Assembly (NCBI GenBank): GCA_027451455.1
Contig: DAIDJI010000152.1
Location: 1-9,542, forward strand
Origin: Planctomycetales bacterium
GTDB taxonomy: Bacteria > Planctomycetota > Planctomycetia > Isosphaerales > Isosphaeraceae
Direction: 5' to 3'
DNA: 9,542 nucleotides
The notes beneath the pieces were generated by a model that made no database searches, was not told the origin of the DNA, and saw nothing but the letters and a program-made list of their open reading frames with translations. The translations under genes were made by a program, and so were the position numbers. This document shows, piece by piece, positions 1 through 6,196 of this stretch; position 1 is the stretch's first letter, and every line of letters begins with the position of its first letter.

Positions 1-31
1 TCCGGTCGGTTGACGGAAGAGAAGCCAAAGC

Positions 32-1351
32 ATGTCGAGCCCCAAGCGACGTTCCAATGCGCTGCTGCTGGCCGGGGGTCTGGGAACCCGCCTGCGCCCT
101 CTGACCGAGACGATTCCCAAGTGCCTCGTGCCGATCGCCGGCCGGCCCTTGCTCGATCTCTGGATCGACCGCCTAGCCGAGGCGGGCATCGGCGAGACCC
201 GGGTCAACACTCATGCCCTGGCGGAGCAGGTTCGCGCCTACATCGAGCAGGTCCGTGCCGAGGGCCGGCACAACCTGGTCGAGTCGCACGAGCCGGAGCT
301 TCTGGGCTCGGCCGGAACGGTCAGCGCCAACGCCGACCTGGCCGATGACGTGGACGAGGTCGTGATCGTCTACGCCGACAACTTCAGCGACATCGACCTG
401 CGACCGCTTCTGGAATTCCACCGGTCGCACGACGACCCCTTCACGATGGTCCTGTTCCGGGCCCCCAATCCCCGGGCGTGCGGGATTGCCGAGCTGGACC
501 GCCAGGGACGGATTGTCTCCTTCATCGAGAAGCCCGAGAATCCCGCGAGCGACCTGGCCAACGCGGGGCTTTACGTCGTCGATGCCGACGCCTACCGCGA
601 GATTGCGGCGATCGGGGCGTTTGACCTCGGGCATGAGGTCCTGCCGAGATTCGTCGGCCGGATGCGGGGATGGCTCTGGGGCGGCTATCACCTCGACGTC
701 GGCACGCACGAGGCGCTCGAACGGGCGCGTCGCGACGCGCCCGAGCTGTTCCCAGCGCGTCCTGACGCCGGGACGAAGGCCCCCCGCCCCGCGGTCTTCC
801 TCGATCGCGACGGGACGCTGATCGAGCACGTCCATTACCTCGACGATCCGGACCACGTTCGACTGGCCCCCGACGCGACCGCGATGATCCGCCGGCTCCG
901 CCATGCCGGCTTTGCCTCGGTGATCGTGACCAACCAGTCGGCGATCGGCCGGGGCTTCCTGAGCGAGGCCCGGCTGCACGAGATTCACGTCGAGATGAAC
1001 CGGCAACTGGCCGAGGGAGGCGCAACGCTCGACGGCCTCTACTTCTGCCCCGACGCCCCCGCGACCGACGACCGGACCGTGATCGAGAGCCCGCGCCGGA
1101 AGCCAGGCCCGGGCATGCTCCTCCAGGCGGCGGAGGAACTGGACCTCGACCTCCCGTCGTCGTGGATGGTCGGCGACATGATCAGCGACGTCCTGGCCGG
1201 GCTCAACGCCGGCTGCCGGAGCATTCTACTCACGACGGCCGAGCCCGCTGGGACCGTCCTGGATGCCGGGCCCGCGGGCACCTATCTCACCGCCCCGGAC
1301 CTCGCGACCGCCGCCGAGATCATCCTGGCCGGATGCGGCGTCGATCGCTGA
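32..1351 (+). CDS. Bifunctional sugar-1-phosphate nucleotidyltransferase / HAD-IIIA phosphatase (HddC-GmhB type fusion)
   Basis: The protein has 439 residues in two domains. Residues about 9-235 form a nucleotidyltransferase. It has the P-loop-like LAGGLGTRLRPLT (13-25), the Lys of IPKCLVPI (K30), a metal-binding YADN (114-117), the sugar-binding FIEKPE (164-169) and a closing YHLDVGT (219-225). Residues about 253-405 form a HAD phosphatase with DRDGT (258-262), TNQS (300-303), RKPGPG (356-361) and GDMISD (381-386). The layout fits a heptose-1-phosphate guanylyltransferase joined to a heptose-1,7-bisphosphate phosphatase, making NDP-heptose for surface glycans. Substrate and nucleotide are inferred. 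The zinc loop of GmhB-type enzymes is largely lost: after C339 the usual His and the CxC before RKP are Asp, Ser and Arg. The ATG is preceded by a purine-rich GGAAGAGAAG stretch. It converges with the methyltransferase gene. Alternative: a mannose-1-phosphate-type nucleotidyltransferase fused to a HisB-like phosphatase. Confidence 0.9.
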   Translation: MSSPKRRSNALLLAGGLGTRLRPLTETIPKCLVPIAGRPLLDLWIDRLAEAGIGETRVNTHALAEQVRAYIEQVRAEGRHNLVESHEPELLGSAGTVSANADLADDVDEVVIVYADNFSDIDLRPLLEFHRSHDDPFTMVLFRAPNPRACGIAELDRQGRIVSFIEKPENPASDLANAGLYVVDADAYREIAAIGAFDLGHEVLPRFVGRMRGWLWGGYHLDVGTHEALERARRDAPELFPARPDAGTKAPRPAVFLDRDGTLIEHVHYLDDPDHVRLAPDATAMIRRLRHAGFASVIVTNQSAIGRGFLSEARLHEIHVEMNRQLAEGGATLDGLYFCPDAPATDDRTVIESPRRKPGPGMLLQAAEELDLDLPSSWMVGDMISDVLAGLNAGCRSILLTTAEPAGTVLDAGPAGTYLTAPDLATAAEIILAGCGVDR

Positions 1352-1352
1352 T

Positions 1353-1369
1353 CCGGCCGGACCGGCCGG
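1353..1369. terminator. Palindrome between convergent stop codons, probable bidirectional terminator
   Basis: CCGGCCGG, a single A, then CCGGCCGG: a perfect inverted repeat that fills the 21-bp gap between the + strand stop at 1349-1351 and the - strand stop at 1373-1375. It can fold as a 7-bp all-GC stem with a 3-nt loop in either transcript. There is no T-tract, so intrinsic termination is not certain. The position is what supports the call. Confidence 0.5.
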
Positions 1370-1372
1370 CGA

Positions 1373-2122
1373 TCAATGATCGATCCGGATCGCGATCTGG
1401 TGATAGTAAGGTTTGGTATATCCCAGGAGAGTGTACCCGTGCCGGTAGGACGCCACGTAGTCGTTCAGGGCCCGGAATTCGTGGTTGATTGACGCGAATT
1501 CGTCGAAAAGGATCACGGTCCCCGGCTGAATTAGGTGATTGATCGAGCAGAGGACGTAGAGGGTGGACGTGTAGAGGTCGGCGTCCATGTGGATAACGAG
1601 CGGGGCCGCCGGCCGATAACCCTTTAGGAATCCCGGCAGGGAGTCCTGGAAATAACCCTTGACGAAGGAGACCCGGCCGTCAGGAATGGCCGGGGCCACA
1701 CCACCGACATCGAACTCCTTCATTTCGATCGTATTGAGGCCGAGCAGGCTGGTAACCCACGGCTCGGAGACGCCCTCGAAGCTGTCGAAGCCGATGAACC
1801 GTGATCCCTCATCGCGGTTCAGCTTCGACCAGTACCGGATCGACTCGCCGCGGAAGACCCCAAATTCCAGGTAATCGATCGGCCCGCCGCCGAGGATCGA
1901 TCCGTTGATGAAATCGTAGAGAGCCGTCCGCGAATAGAAGCTTTGCTCGCTAGGGTACGCCTTGAGCCAGTCGCCAAAACGGCCGTAGCCCGCCATCAGC
2001 TCCGCCGGCCCGCGGAACGGCCCCACCCCCATGCGAACGACCCTGTCCCGAACAGACATCCGCACCTTAGCAAGGTCAAGTAGCATCAATCCGAACTCCA
2101 TTGATGCCAAGAGAGAGACCAA
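1373..2122 (-). CDS. TylF/macrocin O-methyltransferase-like SAM-dependent methyltransferase
   Basis: The protein has 249 residues from the first possible start. It shows a class I methyltransferase fold of the TylF type: YLEFGVFRGES (84-94, SAM-binding motif I), FIGFDSFEGV (109-118, motif II acidic region), VIHMDADLYTST (176-187) and ILFDEF (204-209). The Asp residues of the last two motifs are the usual metal ligands of this family. Such enzymes O-methylate sugars in macrolides and in surface polysaccharides. With a nucleotide-sugar gene next door, glycan methylation is the likely job (inference). The start is uncertain. Position 2122 is TTG. An ATG lies at 2101 (residue 8). Another ATG at 2086 (residue 13) has GGAG nine bases upstream and is the best-supported ribosome site. 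Hand-counted G+C is about 60%, against about 70% in the neighbouring gene, which suggests acquisition by transfer. Confidence 0.85.
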   Translation of the reverse strand: MVSLLASMEFGLMLLDLAKVRMSVRDRVVRMGVGPFRGPAELMAGYGRFGDWLKAYPSEQSFYSRTALYDFINGSILGGGPIDYLEFGVFRGESIRYWSKLNRDEGSRFIGFDSFEGVSEPWVTSLLGLNTIEMKEFDVGGVAPAIPDGRVSFVKGYFQDSLPGFLKGYRPAAPLVIHMDADLYTSTLYVLCSINHLIQPGTVILFDEFASINHEFRALNDYVASYRHGYTLLGYTKPYYHQIAIRIDH

Positions 2123-2128
2123 ACGACG

Positions 2129-2165
2129 CCTATATGTAGGCTAGGCCACATGCAGCACCAATACA
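2129..2165 (-). promoter_or_regulatory. Possible promoter of the methyltransferase gene
   Basis: Read on the - strand, an AT-rich stretch holds TTGGTG, 17 bases, then TACATA, just upstream of the gene start. Each hexamer matches the sigma-70 consensus at only three positions. The main support is low GC in an otherwise GC-rich setting and a correct spacing. Tentative. Confidence 0.25.
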
Positions 2166-2180
2166 AGCATATATCGATCG

Positions 2181-2216
2181 AACGACATTTTGGCGAAAAT
2201 GTTGTTCGGACCGAAC
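2181..2216. promoter_or_regulatory. Two adjacent inverted repeats (terminator or operator)
   Basis: ACATTTT GGCG AAAATGT (2185-2202) is a perfect 7-bp inverted repeat. It extends by AAC/GTT across one mismatch, giving 2181-2206. It overlaps a second inverted repeat, GTTCGG A CCGAAC (2204-2216). They sit between the stop of the cysteine desulfurase gene and the start of the methyltransferase gene, both on the - strand. No T-run follows on the - strand, so this could be a weak terminator for the upstream gene or a dimeric-protein site in front of the downstream one. Confidence 0.35.
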
Positions 2217-2237
2217 AGGGCGATGCCGTGGGCCGAC

Positions 2238-3392
2238 TCAGGCCATGGCAGCCGTGATCTCGGAGAGTGCGCGGAGGAAGGCGTCGATGTCGTCCGGCGT
2301 ATTGAACGGCCCCGGGCTAAGGCGGATGGTCCCGTCGGGGTAGGTGCCGAGCCGCCGGTGGATGTAGGGGGCACAGTGGAGGCCAGGGCGGATGGCGATG
2401 TCGAAGCTGGTATCGAGGATGGCGCCCAGGTCCTGAGGCGTCAGCGGATCGGGAACGACCAGCGAAAGGGCACCGACGTGGGTGTCTGGGTCCCATCGGC
2501 CGAGGACCCGCCAGCCGTCGGCGGCCTCGGCCCAGTCGACCACCCGACGGAGCAGGTCGACCTCGTGAGATCGGAGCTCGTCGGGTCCGCGCGACTCGAC
2601 CCAGGCGATTCCCGCGGCCAGACCGGCAACGCCCAGGACGTTCGGCGTGCCTCCCTCCAGCGCGTAGGGTAGCACCGAGGGCTGGGTGGGGCTCGACGAG
2701 TCGCCGCCGGTGCCCCCCTCGCGCCAGGGACGGAGCCGCCCGTCGGTCCGAGGACCCACATAGAGCGCACCGATGCCGGTCGGGCCGTAGAGCGCCTTGT
2801 GCCCAGGAAAGGCCAGCAGGTCGACAGGAAGCGAGCGGAGGTCGATCGGGATGACCCCCACGGTTTGCGCCGCATCCACCAGGAAGCACGCCCCAGCCTC
2901 GCGGACCATCGCCCCGATCGGCTCGATCGGTTGCACAGTCCCCAGCACGTTCGAGGCGTGGGTCATCGCGACCAGACTCGTCGCCGGTGTCAGTGCGGCC
3001 CGGATGGCCTCGGGAACGATGTAACCGTCCTCGGAGCCCACGCGTGTCAGCGTGATAACGCCCGCCTTCTCCAGGGCGACCAGTGGGCGGCTGACGGAGT
3101 TGTGCTCGAGGTCGGTGGTGACGACGTGGTCACCGGGGCGAACGATCCCCTTGATGGCGATGTTCAGGCTGTCGGTGCCGTTGAGGGTGAAGATCCAGCG
3201 CTCCGGTGCCTCGCCGCGGAAGAAGCGATTCAGCGCGTTGCGGCCGGCATCGAGCTGCCCCTCGGCGGCGATCGCCATCCGGTGCCCGGCCCGACCCGGG
3301 TTGGCGAGGCTCGTCCGGGCGAAGCGGTCGAGGGCCTCGTAGACCGGCTCGGGCTTGGGGAAGCTGGTCGCGGCGTTGTCCAGGTAGATCAT
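2238..3392 (-). CDS. Class V aminotransferase, cysteine desulfurase family protein
   Basis: The protein has 384 residues, full length for PLP-dependent cysteine desulfurases. The N-terminus IYLDNAATSFPKP is diagnostic of the class V fold. The PLP-site residues are H97 in LEHNS (95-99), D173 in VDAAQ (172-176) and the Schiff-base lysine K199 in FPGHKALYGPTG (195-206). The catalytic sulfur-carrying cysteine is C340 in RPGLHCAPYIHRRLGT (335-350). The RPGLHCAP form of this loop is typical of the EF2568-like (TIGR01977) branch rather than classical IscS or SufS. It removes sulfur from cysteine as an enzyme-bound persulfide. It lies on the same strand as cysO and the ThiF gene, so it is a good candidate sulfur donor to that pair (inference). 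It is separated from them by the four-helix gene and repeats, and may have its own promoter in the AT-rich stretch upstream. Confidence 0.9.
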   Translation of the reverse strand: MIYLDNAATSFPKPEPVYEALDRFARTSLANPGRAGHRMAIAAEGQLDAGRNALNRFFRGEAPERWIFTLNGTDSLNIAIKGIVRPGDHVVTTDLEHNSVSRPLVALEKAGVITLTRVGSEDGYIVPEAIRAALTPATSLVAMTHASNVLGTVQPIEPIGAMVREAGACFLVDAAQTVGVIPIDLRSLPVDLLAFPGHKALYGPTGIGALYVGPRTDGRLRPWREGGTGGDSSSPTQPSVLPYALEGGTPNVLGVAGLAAGIAWVESRGPDELRSHEVDLLRRVVDWAEAADGWRVLGRWDPDTHVGALSLVVPDPLTPQDLGAILDTSFDIAIRPGLHCAPYIHRRLGTYPDGTIRLSPGPFNTPDDIDAFLRALSEITAAMA

Positions 3393-3585
3393 GGTCGGTG
3401 CCCCGAGGGATGCGAAGGCCTGGGCCTCTCTGTCTCGTATCGATCGACTTATGGATTATTCTAAATTCCAGATCGCAGATTCCAGATTCCAGAAAAGGAC
3501 CTCGGATTCCGACACGCGAGGGAGAGCAGGTACACGATGAGCCCGGGCGATTCGATCGGGGCCGGGGGACATGGAGCGGCCTCTT
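3393..3585. other. Intergenic stretch upstream of the desulfurase gene
   Basis: No gene is supported here. It holds an AT-rich patch (about 3450-3467) with a TAGAAT on the - strand at 3458-3463. That resembles a -10 box and may serve the desulfurase gene, but no convincing -35 box is present. The left heptad-repeat array follows at 3465-3492. Nothing recognisable was seen in 3493-3585. Confidence 0.3.
3465..3492 (+). repeat. Left heptad array (ATTCCAG units)
   Basis: Four consecutive 7-bp units: ATTCCAG, ATCGCAG, ATTCCAG, ATTCCAG. The same unit type recurs in opposite orientation at 4175-4202, on the other side of the four-helix-bundle gene. Aligned over 28 bp, the two arrays agree at 23 positions, like imperfect terminal inverted repeats. 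Confidence 0.7.
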
Positions 3586-3800
3586 TCACTGGCTCTGGTC
3601 ACCCGTGTCTTCCGGGTCCTTGCCTCGGCGGCTCCGGTCCATCCATCCTCTGACCGCCTGTTCCTGCGCCTCGCGTATCTTCACCTGAAACGGCTCTCGA
3701 CGCCGCTCCGTCTCGGTTGCGGTCCTCGTCCGGTCATTCTGAGAACGCGTGCCCTTGTCATCGGAGTTCTTGAGCGACTCGATCCCTGCGCCGAGTTGCT
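3586..3800 (-). pseudogene. Out-of-frame C-terminal tail of the four-helix-bundle protein
   Basis: Upstream of the break at about 3801, the S23-type protein reads RRVESIS. One frame over, the DNA continues as QLGAGIESLKNSDDKG (from 3798 downward) and stays open for 70 codons to a TGA at 3586-3588. Its charged, helical residues (NDRTRTATETERR, then FQVKIREAQEQA) are the kind of ending seen in this family. The in-frame alternative is a Ser/Arg-rich run unlike a helix. Adding one base near 3800/3801 would join the two into a protein of about 188 residues. The cause is either a real one-base deletion or a sequencing error. Confidence 0.6.
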
Positions 3801-4151
3801 TGAGATGCTCTCGACGCGCCTCAGCAGGCTATCGACCGACCCGGCCACTTCGGTGACGGGTCCAACGCGGCGAAGGAGGTGCAGCATCGATCGCACCTCC
3901 CCGGCAGAACCTCTCGCGTAGTAGAGGAACGTGATAAGTTCTTGATTCGTTCCTCGCTCGAACCCCTCGGCCATGTTATTGGAGATCGAGATCGCCGCCC
4001 TCTCGATCTGGTTCTTGAGATCGCCCAGCCCGTTCAGTTCTCCAGTCCGAGAGTGATGGAGGAGGCTTGCGGCCAGGTCCATCGCGTCATTCCAGACCGG
4101 GAGATCCTCGAAGCGGCGATCGCTCAATCCAACCCCCTTCCGCTCGGACAC
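3681..4151 (-). CDS. Four-helix-bundle protein, S23/intervening-sequence protein family, tail frameshifted
   Basis: The annotated frame gives 156 residues. Residues about 14-117 match the family: RRFEDLPVWNDAMDLA (12-27), then a helix with LKNQIERAAISISNNMAEGF, a third helix with LITFLYYARGSAGEVRSML and a fourth starting LLRRVESIS. Members fold as four-helix bundles and oligomerise. The molecular role is unknown, although the related Avd protein assists diversity-generating retroelements; no reverse transcriptase is present here. After residue 117 the sequence becomes SSNSAQGSSRSRTP, a Ser/Arg-rich run caused by an apparent one-base deletion. The proper tail continues in another frame. The start at 4151 is GTG. 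A TTG at 4127, with a GGGGG five bases upstream, would give LSDRRFEDLPVW and is equally plausible. The gene sits between inverted heptad repeats. Confidence 0.75.
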   Translation of the reverse strand: MSERKGVGLSDRRFEDLPVWNDAMDLAASLLHHSRTGELNGLGDLKNQIERAAISISNNMAEGFERGTNQELITFLYYARGSAGEVRSMLHLLRRVGPVTEVAGSVDSLLRRVESISSNSAQGSSRSRTPMTRARVLRMTGRGPQPRRSGVESRFR

Positions 4152-4174
4152 GAATCGTCCGCGATTCTGTCCGT

Positions 4175-4202
4175 TCTGGTCTCTGGAATCTGGTCTCTGG
4201 AA
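4175..4202 (-). repeat. Right heptad array, inverted relative to the left one
   Basis: On the + strand this is a perfect tandem of the 14-mer TCTGGTCTCTGGAA (4175-4188 and 4189-4202). Read on the - strand it is ATTCCAG, AGACCAG, ATTCCAG, AGACCAG, giving the same 7-bp unit as at 3465-3492 but in the opposite orientation. It lies only 6 bp past the ThiF stop codon. Confidence 0.7.
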
Positions 4203-4208
4203 TCCGAC

Positions 4209-5255
4209 TCAGCTCCCGACATACTGCGCGTACAGGCTCCGGGCCTTGCTGATATCGTTGGTTCCCTTGATGATCGCGCGTCCGTCGGGAAAGACGGTGA
4301 ACTCGTGCCCTTCGGCGGCGAAGCGGAGCATGAAGGCGTTGTGCCGGACCTCGCCCAGGGGCGCCAGCCGTCGGGCCATCTCGGGGAAGTCGAGCGGTTC
4401 GGGCCGTCGGGCGGCGACCTGCACGGCGTTCCGGCCGCAGAGCGTGGTCGTGTGCGAGCCCATCGAGCCGTCGAGCCATTCAAAATTCCGGCGCCCGCAG
4501 CAGGGGCAATCGACTTTCCCCAGCAGGTTCGCAATTTTGAGCTGACGGAAGGTCCAGTCCCAGACATCCACCATGATGAGGTCTTGATTCAGGGCCTCGC
4601 GGTGGCCGGACAGGAGCTTGATCGCCTCAATCGCCTCGAACGAGGCAATCACGGCGACGGCCGGACCGAGCACGCCGGCGGTCTCGCAGGTGGGCGTCAT
4701 GCCCGGCGGGGGTGCCGATTCGATCAGGCAGCGGAGGCAAGGGGTCTCACCGGGCAGGATCGTCATCGTCTGACCCTCGCTGCCGATGACGCCTCCGTAG
4801 ATCCAGGGCTTGCCCAGCTTCACCGCCGCATCGTTGATCAGATAGCGGGTCTCGAAGTTATCGGTACCGTCGAGGATCAGGTCGGCGTCGCTGACAAGGT
4901 CGAGGATGTTGGTGTGATCGAGGTCGGTGACCACCGGCTCGACCGCGATCGAGCTATTGATCGCCCGCATTTTCCGGGCGGCGGCCTCGGCCTTCGGGAG
5001 GTTCTCGGCAACGTCTCGTTCGTCGAAGAGAATCTGGCGCTGGAGGTTGTGGGTCTCGATGAAATCGCGGTCGATGACGCGGATCGACCCGACCCCCGCC
5101 CGCGCCAGGTGATTGGCCAGCACGGTCCCGAGCGCCCCACAGCCGCAGAGCGTGACCCGGCTCCGCAGGAGCGCACGCTGACCCTCCTCACCAAGCTGTG
5201 GGAACCGAATCTGGCGGCTGTACCGGTCGAGCGACTGCGACTCCACGGACATCAT
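4209..5255 (-). CDS. ThiF/MoeB/HesA family E1-like adenylyltransferase (sulfur-carrier activating enzyme)
   Basis: The protein has 348 residues. Residues about 8-245 form the ubiquitin-activating E1-like fold. They show RYSRQIRFPQLGEEGQ (11-26), the nucleotide loop GCGALG (38-43), D62, the arginine finger in NLQRQ (70-74), K88, and DGTDNFETR (129-137). C190 in TCETAGV is the position of the thioester/persulfide cysteine in ThiF and MoeB. Zinc ligands are C173 and C176 (PCLRC) with C250 and C253 (CPCC). The enzyme adenylates the GG terminus of a ThiS/MoaD-type carrier. The C-terminal 95 residues (with VFPDGRAIIKGTND, 321-334) are not a rhodanese domain, unlike mycobacterial MoeZ, so sulfur must come from another protein such as the desulfurase nearby. 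The ribosome site AAGGAGGA (5256-5263) abuts the first ATG, so the second ATG at 5252 may be the real start. Confidence 0.93.
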   Translation of the reverse strand: MMSVESQSLDRYSRQIRFPQLGEEGQRALLRSRVTLCGCGALGTVLANHLARAGVGSIRVIDRDFIETHNLQRQILFDERDVAENLPKAEAAARKMRAINSSIAVEPVVTDLDHTNILDLVSDADLILDGTDNFETRYLINDAAVKLGKPWIYGGVIGSEGQTMTILPGETPCLRCLIESAPPPGMTPTCETAGVLGPAVAVIASFEAIEAIKLLSGHREALNQDLIMVDVWDWTFRQLKIANLLGKVDCPCCGRRNFEWLDGSMGSHTTTLCGRNAVQVAARRPEPLDFPEMARRLAPLGEVRHNAFMLRFAAEGHEFTVFPDGRAIIKGTNDISKARSLYAQYVGS

Positions 5256-5313
5256 TCCTCCTTACGCAGACCACGGACGACCCAAATCACCTGGATAAGA
5301 AAAGAAAGACAGG

Positions 5314-5520
5314 AACCACGAAAAGGCACGGAGGACACGAAAGAAGACGGATCATGGGTCGGTATTCAGGCGACGAGGCTCACTCGCTGCGATCCGTCCA
5401 TCCATGAGATCCGGAATCTGAAATCCCGAATCGGAGAGACAGCGGACCCAATCGCCTTTCCTTCAGACTCTCTCACCACTCCTCCTTCTTCTTTCGTACC
5501 CTCCGTGTTTTTTCGTGGTT
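5314..5520. mobile_element. MITE-like palindromic element, copy 1
   Basis: A 207-bp element bounded by inverted repeats. The left end starts AACCACGAAAAGGCACGGAG. The right end, read on the - strand, starts AACCACGAAAAAACACGGAG. Over 33 bp, 29 positions agree. Inside, a second inverted pair exists: CGGATC+ATGG (5348-5357) against CCAT+GA+GATCCG (5402-5413). No ORF or transposase is present, so if mobile it would depend on an enzyme encoded elsewhere. AACCACGAA-type repeats are, from memory, frequent in planctomycete and some other bacterial intergenic regions. Confidence 0.6.
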
Positions 5521-5582
5521 GCTCCGGATCTTCGTCAGACCACGGACGACCCAAATCACCTGGATAAGAAAAGAAAGACAGG

Positions 5583-5789
5583 AACCACGAAAAGGCACGG
5601 AGGACACGGAAGAAGACGGATCATGGGTCGGTATTCAGGCGACGAGGCTCACTCGCTGCGATCCGTCCATCCATGAGATCCGGAATCTGAAATCCCGAAT
5701 CGGAGAGACAGCGGACCCAATCGCCTTTCCTTCAGACTCTCTCACCACTCCTCCTTCTTCTTTCGTACCCTCCGTGTTTTTTCGTGGTT
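5583..5789. mobile_element. MITE-like palindromic element, copy 2
   Basis: It has the same structure as the element at 5314-5520, with one base changed (G at 5609). The inverted ends lie at about 5583-5615 and 5757-5789. It is separated from the first copy by 62 bp that also belong to the duplicated unit, so the duplication took flanking DNA with it and is not two independent insertions. Confidence 0.6.
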
Positions 5790-5807
5790 GCTCAGGATCT
5801 CCGTCAA

Positions 5808-6077
5808 TCAGCCGCCGGCGACGGCCGGGATGATGCTGACCTCGTCGCTCGCCCCGACGGGTGTGGCAAGGTCGTCGAGGTAGCGAATGTCCTCATTGTT
5901 GACGTAGACATTCACGAACCGTCGGAGTTCCTCTCCGTCGAAGAGGCGTTCGCGAAGCGCGGGGTGCGCGGCGGTGGCCTGGTTCAGGATCTCGCCGACC
6001 GTCGCACCGGCGGCCTCGATGCGGTCGAGACCACCAGCGTGCGGGCGCAGCGGCGTCGGGATGCGGACAACGGGCAT
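5808..6077 (-). CDS. cysO: CysO-type sulfur-carrier protein (ThiS/MoaD family)
   Basis: The protein has 89 residues and a ubiquitin-like beta-grasp fold. It has the hallmarks of mycobacterial CysO: IPTPLRPHAGG near the N-terminus, RRFVNVYVNNEDIR in the middle (about 52-65) and the ending VSIIPAVAGG, with the essential C-terminal GlyGly exposed. In the CysO pathway the C-terminal Gly is adenylated, converted to a thiocarboxylate, and delivers sulfide to a PLP enzyme making cysteine. The start at 6077 is chosen because AGGA lies seven bases upstream. An ATG two codons earlier (6083) almost touches that site. It follows the threonine synthase gene by about 120 bp on the same strand and precedes the ThiF gene after the repeat pair. 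The closeness to CysO, rather than to ThiS or MoaD, argues for an amino-acid role; molybdopterin or thiamine use cannot be excluded. Confidence 0.9.
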   Translation of the reverse strand: MPVVRIPTPLRPHAGGLDRIEAAGATVGEILNQATAAHPALRERLFDGEELRRFVNVYVNNEDIRYLDDLATPVGASDEVSIIPAVAGG

Positions 6078-6099
6078 GGTCATATCCTCGCAGAAAGAT

Positions 6100-6162
6100 G
6101 GGTAGGTGGGTGGGTGAGGCAGGCGGACGGAGCGTCGACAATGACGGCCCGCCCGCCGGGCC
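6100..6162. promoter_or_regulatory. G-run and hairpin in the thrC-cysO spacer
   Basis: The + strand holds GGGTAGGTGGGTGGG (6100-6114), which could form a G-quadruplex on the strand opposite to the coding strand. Upstream in the transcript is a hairpin GGCCCG, loop CCCGC, CGGGCC (6146-6162). Either may modulate read-through from the threonine synthase gene into cysO. This is speculation from shape only. Confidence 0.2.
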
Positions 6163-6196
6163 TGGCTGGCTGGCTTCGGATCCGATTCGGTTTCGG

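Larger units (their letters stand above)
3465..4202. mobile_element. Putative cassette: four-helix-bundle gene between inverted heptad arrays
   Basis: A 738-bp segment runs from one heptad array to the other and contains only the S23-type gene and its displaced tail. It sits between the ThiF gene (stop at 4209-4211) and the cysteine desulfurase gene, and has no evident role in their sulfur pathway. S23-type proteins are known from insertions in 23S rRNA genes of Leptospira and relatives and occur scattered in other genomes. A mobile or formerly mobile origin is inference from the inverted flanks. No transposase and no target-site duplication was found. Confidence 0.35.
5267..5805. repeat. Near-perfect 269-bp tandem duplication
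   Basis: Copy 1 begins at 5267 and copy 2 at 5536. Over the first 255 bp I found one difference (A at 5340, G at 5609); two more lie in the last 15 bp. Together they fill almost all of the 552-bp gap between cysO and the ThiF gene. They start 4 bp from the ThiF ribosome site and end 3 bp before the cysO stop codon. There is no coding content. The high identity means a recent duplication, ongoing homogenisation, or an assembly artefact. If the genes form one operon, this structured DNA is transcribed between them. Confidence 0.9.

Noticed and set aside
173..1006. Open frame on the - strand opposite the nucleotidyltransferase
   Set aside because: Shadow of the + strand gene; no motif and no ribosome site.
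3681..4151. Diversity-generating retroelement, since Avd is related to the four-helix protein
   Set aside because: There is no reverse transcriptase, template repeat or variable repeat in the window.
3879..5567. Long open frame on the + strand (562 codons) opposite the ThiF gene
   Set aside because: It is the antisense shadow of a well-supported gene in GC-rich DNA, runs into the tandem repeat, and has no recognisable domain.
5267..5805. CRISPR-like array
   Set aside because: Only two long units (269 bp) with no unique spacers; this is a tandem duplication.
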